This document shows, one piece after another, positions 61,945 to 64,000 of a DNA stretch of 64,000 nucleotides; position 1 is the stretch's first letter; every line of letters begins with the position of its first letter. The notes under the pieces are model-generated. The model made no database searches, was not told the origin of the DNA, and saw only the letters and a list, made by a program, of their open reading frames with translations. The position numbers and the translations under genes are program-made. The stretch comes from Eubacteriales bacterium. Lineage in GTDB: Bacteria > Bacillota > Clostridia > Lachnospirales > Lachnospiraceae. The stretch covers positions 1 to 64,000 of the forward strand of contig JAUNOP010000003.1 of the NCBI GenBank assembly GCA_030537135.1, written 5' to 3'.

Positions 61945-63700
61945 CTTTCGCGCTTTGAGTTATGGACTGATCTTTGGCAGAGCTGCTTTCTGTAGCTCTG
62001 CCGTCCTGAACCGTTGCCTGCTCTTCCATAAAGCCGCCTCTCATAGCTCTGCCGTTCGGCGTCATGGCCTGGCCTTCCATAAAGCCGCCTCCCATACCTC
62101 CTTTGCCCTGCCCCATGGAGCCCATATCAGAGATAGTAAGCCCGGAGGCGCTGACAAGAGAGGAAGAATCCTCTGCTTGTCCTTCTGATGTAGAAGGAAT
62201 AGAGCCGTCAAGCTGCCCCTGAATACTTTCTGCGCGAAGTATGCAGAATTGCTTCAAAGCAGCGACTCCAGTATCAAATTCCTCACAGGTACAAAAGCTT
62301 GTGGGGTCTTTTTCTATATAAGGTCTGATTAGCTCTGCTGTGGATTCTATCAGGCTTTCTACATATCCGCTGTCAAAATACTGGGAAAGAAATTCCTGGA
62401 AGGCTTTGTGATAAAGCTCTGTATATTCTTCATCTGCAAAAATCCATGCCAGCATAGGACGAGAATCAACGCTGTCTCCGGAAACCGGGGAGTCTATTGG
62501 ATAATTTACCAGGCTTTCCGCGCTCGCAGAGGCTTCAAAGCCTCCAAAGGCCAGATTATAATCCCATGGAATCATGGAAAGCTGTCCATCCTTTTCATAC
62601 AGATAATAATTATGAATCATAGAGCCTGTATAGCTGTCAAAGTTGCATACAAAATTGTGGACAACAAAATAGCGGATAACAGCGTCTATGTCTACGCAGT
62701 CTTCGAGATTTTCCCCTTCGCCCAGAGCTTTCAGGGAGGCAATCAGCCGGTCCTTGTCTGAATCATTGACGTCGGTTTTCGCATTGTCAAAGATATTGCT
62801 GTAGCTGGAATATTCATCGTCAGAATAAATCAGCCGAACATCATTGCTTCCCATACCATCCATTTTGCCCATGCCGCCGCCTTCCATATTTCTGTCAGGA
62901 AAAGCCTCACTGCTTTCAAAGCCCTCACCGAAAGGAGGCTCTCCTGACTGAGAAGTTTCACCAGAAGGTGCGTCTCCTGCTTCCTCATTTCTTCCAAAAG
63001 GCTCAAAGCCCTGTTCAAATTCAAAGTCTCCCTGAAAATCTTCCATACGGAATTCTCCGCCATTGCCGGGGCCTGCTCCCATATCCATGCTGTCAGGCTT
63101 GTAGAGCTCTCCGTAGTCCTTTCCATAATTTCTCTCCAGAAAGCTTTCCTCCACGCCCTCAACAGCAAGGTACAGTCCCCAATCCTCTCCGTTTACTGTG
63201 ATATACGCATAACTGCACAGGGGCGCGCTCACACCGAAAGCTCCCATCATTTGATAGGCAAGGTAATCCTTCATGCAGGTATTATCCTGAATCAGATTGT
63301 TCAGGCTGATTTTATCCAGTCCATAATAGGATTTGCTGCTGTCGTAATGGTCAAATTCTATTTTAAAGCTGTATCGGTCATTGCCATAGGCAGAGACTGT
63401 ACTTAGAGAGGTATTTCCCTTTGCTCTCAGTCCGATATTTTTGTAGGGTTCATTGTCAATCACCAGGGAACAGGCAGTGTATTCTTCATTTTCGCAGGTA
63501 TCCAGGAAGCCTTCCCAGTCGTCCATGAGGATGTCGATGGTATGTACCTTGGAGGTATCAAAGAGTCGGCTTCCATACAGCATGTTCTTGGAAGCTGTCT
63601 GTGTTCCCAAGGAACTGGCATAAACCAAAGCTGCGGTTATCAGAAGGACTGCGGCAAGTACGGCGCAGCAGATTTTGTCTATGTATTTGTGTGTGGACAT
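61868..63700 (-). CDS. CotH-kinase family protein
   Basis: 610 residues. A signal anchor (~8-30) then CotH core: DDWEGFLDTCENEEYTACSL, GLRAKGNTSLSTV, DKISLNNLIQDNTCMKDYLA, and IPWDYNLAFGGF with kinase-like Asp. CotH proteins are atypical kinases. A Gly/Glu-rich insert (~205-285) and a Met/Gly-rich tail with three 17-residue repeats are likely flexible. Start 63700 follows AAGGAGG; a GTG two codons earlier is rejected. Neighbour is DUF4956, as in many Firmicute CotH clusters that also encode VTC polyphosphate enzymes. Confidence 0.9.
   Translation of the reverse strand: MSTHKYIDKICCAVLAAVLLITAALVYASSLGTQTASKNMLYGSRLFDTSKVHTIDILMDDWEGFLDTCENEEYTACSLVIDNEPYKNIGLRAKGNTSLSTVSAYGNDRYSFKIEFDHYDSSKSYYGLDKISLNNLIQDNTCMKDYLAYQMMGAFGVSAPLCSYAYITVNGEDWGLYLAVEGVEESFLERNYGKDYGELYKPDSMDMGAGPGNGGEFRMEDFQGDFEFEQGFEPFGRNEEAGDAPSGETSQSGEPPFGEGFESSEAFPDRNMEGGGMGKMDGMGSNDVRLIYSDDEYSSYSNIFDNAKTDVNDSDKDRLIASLKALGEGENLEDCVDIDAVIRYFVVHNFVCNFDSYTGSMIHNYYLYEKDGQLSMIPWDYNLAFGGFEASASAESLVNYPIDSPVSGDSVDSRPMLAWIFADEEYTELYHKAFQEFLSQYFDSGYVESLIESTAELIRPYIEKDPTSFCTCEEFDTGVAALKQFCILRAESIQGQLDGSIPSTSEGQAEDSSSLVSASGLTISDMGSMGQGKGGMGGGFMEGQAMTPNGRAMRGGFMEEQATVQDGRATESSSAKDQSITQSAKAMPDNVAEDGADGEQEDSKAESQEK
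61940..62092 (-). repeat. Three 17-codon tandem repeats at the cotH 3' end
   Basis: On the minus strand the units read GGGFMEGQAMTPNGRAM, RGGFMEEQATVQDGRAT and ESSSAKDQSITQSAKAM, 51 bp each. Gln8 and Ala16 are shared by all. The first two are close; the third has diverged. The last unit is the one that overlaps the EamA gene. Confidence 0.75.
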
Positions 63701-63752
63701 AGGCACCTCCTTCGCAAAATATAATTAATCATGTTACTATATAGGCTGGCCT

Positions 63753-64000
63753 TTATCCGAGATAATCCCCATTGTAGCTTACCAGAACGGCGCTGTTTAC
63801 GCCATTCATCTCAGCAAGACGATTGATAAAATCTGTATTGTCATCCTTGAGACGAATCTCCATGTTCAGCTCAATAGAGCCTTTTTGAGCGGTTTTGCTT
63901 TTTACTACGCATTTTGCAGTCTGCTTTTCCAGAAATTCTCTGGAGAGGCGCTCGCTCTCGGAATCTATGCAGCTCAGTACGACAATATATGGATTTTTGT
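63753..64000 (-). CDS. DUF4956 family protein, C-terminal end (partial)
   Basis: 82 codons seen; the gene starts beyond the window. Ends ...NGVNSAVLVSYNGDYLG. SIELNMEIRLKDDNTDFINR resembles the cytosolic ACT-like tail of DUF4956 membrane proteins. It is 52 bases upstream of cotH, so the pair is probably one operon. Identification relies on the tail plus the CotH neighbour. Confidence 0.7.
   Translation of the reverse strand, partial: KNPYIVVLSCIDSESERLSREFLEKQTAKCVVKSKTAQKGSIELNMEIRLKDDNTDFINRLAEMNGVNSAVLVSYNGDYLG

Noticed and set aside
1..64000. CRISPR arrays, tRNA genes, prophage or intact transposase
   Set aside because: None was recognised by reading. A tRNAscan or CRISPR search was not possible, so small tRNAs could be missed.

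Overview
The window is chromosomal DNA from a low-to-mid-GC anaerobic gut Firmicute, most likely a Lachnospiraceae member (Clostridium cluster XIVa). This rests on gene content (ferredoxin-linked pyruvate oxidoreductase, FMN-riboswitch ribU, DUF975, CotH/DUF4956, GH3 with inverted domain order, ABC/two-component modules), strong AGGAGG ribosome binding sites, and TTGACA-17-TATAAT promoters, often with an extended -10. It is a genus-level guess, not a database result. No tRNA, CRISPR array, prophage or intact insertion sequence was seen.

Layout. 1-5 kb: the 3' end of a 23S rRNA, hpf, secA and a DUF975 membrane protein. 5-12 kb: a small membrane protein, tex, a MotA/OmpA pair resembling ZorA-ZorB without the usual effectors, and an FMN riboswitch controlling riboflavin transporter ribU. 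12-24 kb: glgB, a Nudix hydrolase, a four-subunit 2-oxoacid:ferredoxin oxidoreductase (porGDAB), a MalY/PatB aminotransferase overlapping an OmpR-type two-component system, and leuS. 24-27 kb: a MacB/FtsX-type ABC exporter that may belong with that two-component system. 27-40 kb: carbohydrate genes (GH3 beta-glucosidase and two esterases; a ThrE-like split exporter; an AraC regulator divergent from a GH31/GH13 alpha-glucosidase pair; a HAD phosphatase).

40-49 kb: a remnant of a sugar ABC permease, an L-tartrate dehydratase operon (ttdA, ttdB, SLC13-type transporter) opposite a LysR regulator, a wrecked hicA/hicB toxin-antitoxin locus whose promoter now lies upstream of an aldo/keto reductase, an Asp-box sialidase-like protein and an NhaC-type antiporter. 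49-55.4 kb: a complete Wadjet anti-plasmid system, jetA-B-C-D, as one overlapping operon. 55-61 kb: a NarL/DesK-type two-component system divergent from an ABC-2 exporter, with a perfect ATGACA-TT-TGTCAT palindrome in the promoter region between them. 61-64 kb: an EamA permease overlapping tail-to-tail with a CotH-family protein, then the end of a DUF4956 gene at the window edge.

The most unusual non-genic feature is a dispersed mosaic of short structured repeats. Its first hairpin module starts at TTAAC and has copies at about 225, 912, 11921 (reverse), 18332 and 39941. Its second module (AGCGAAGCGGACAT...ATATCCGCTTGACT) has copies at about 1050, 14250, 15216 and 57376. The modules occur joined, alone, or fused by deletion. 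Three copies start on the stop codon of the preceding gene. Stem sequences change while pairing is kept, which suggests a REP/BIME-like family that acts as a folded strand. A third motif (GTGAACGCAGTGAACAGTAA-like) sits next to promoters at 5.4, 18.4 and 57.4 kb, and a fourth (ATAAGYYCGGAAAGTGGCTG) follows terminators at 4.8 and 39.0 kb.
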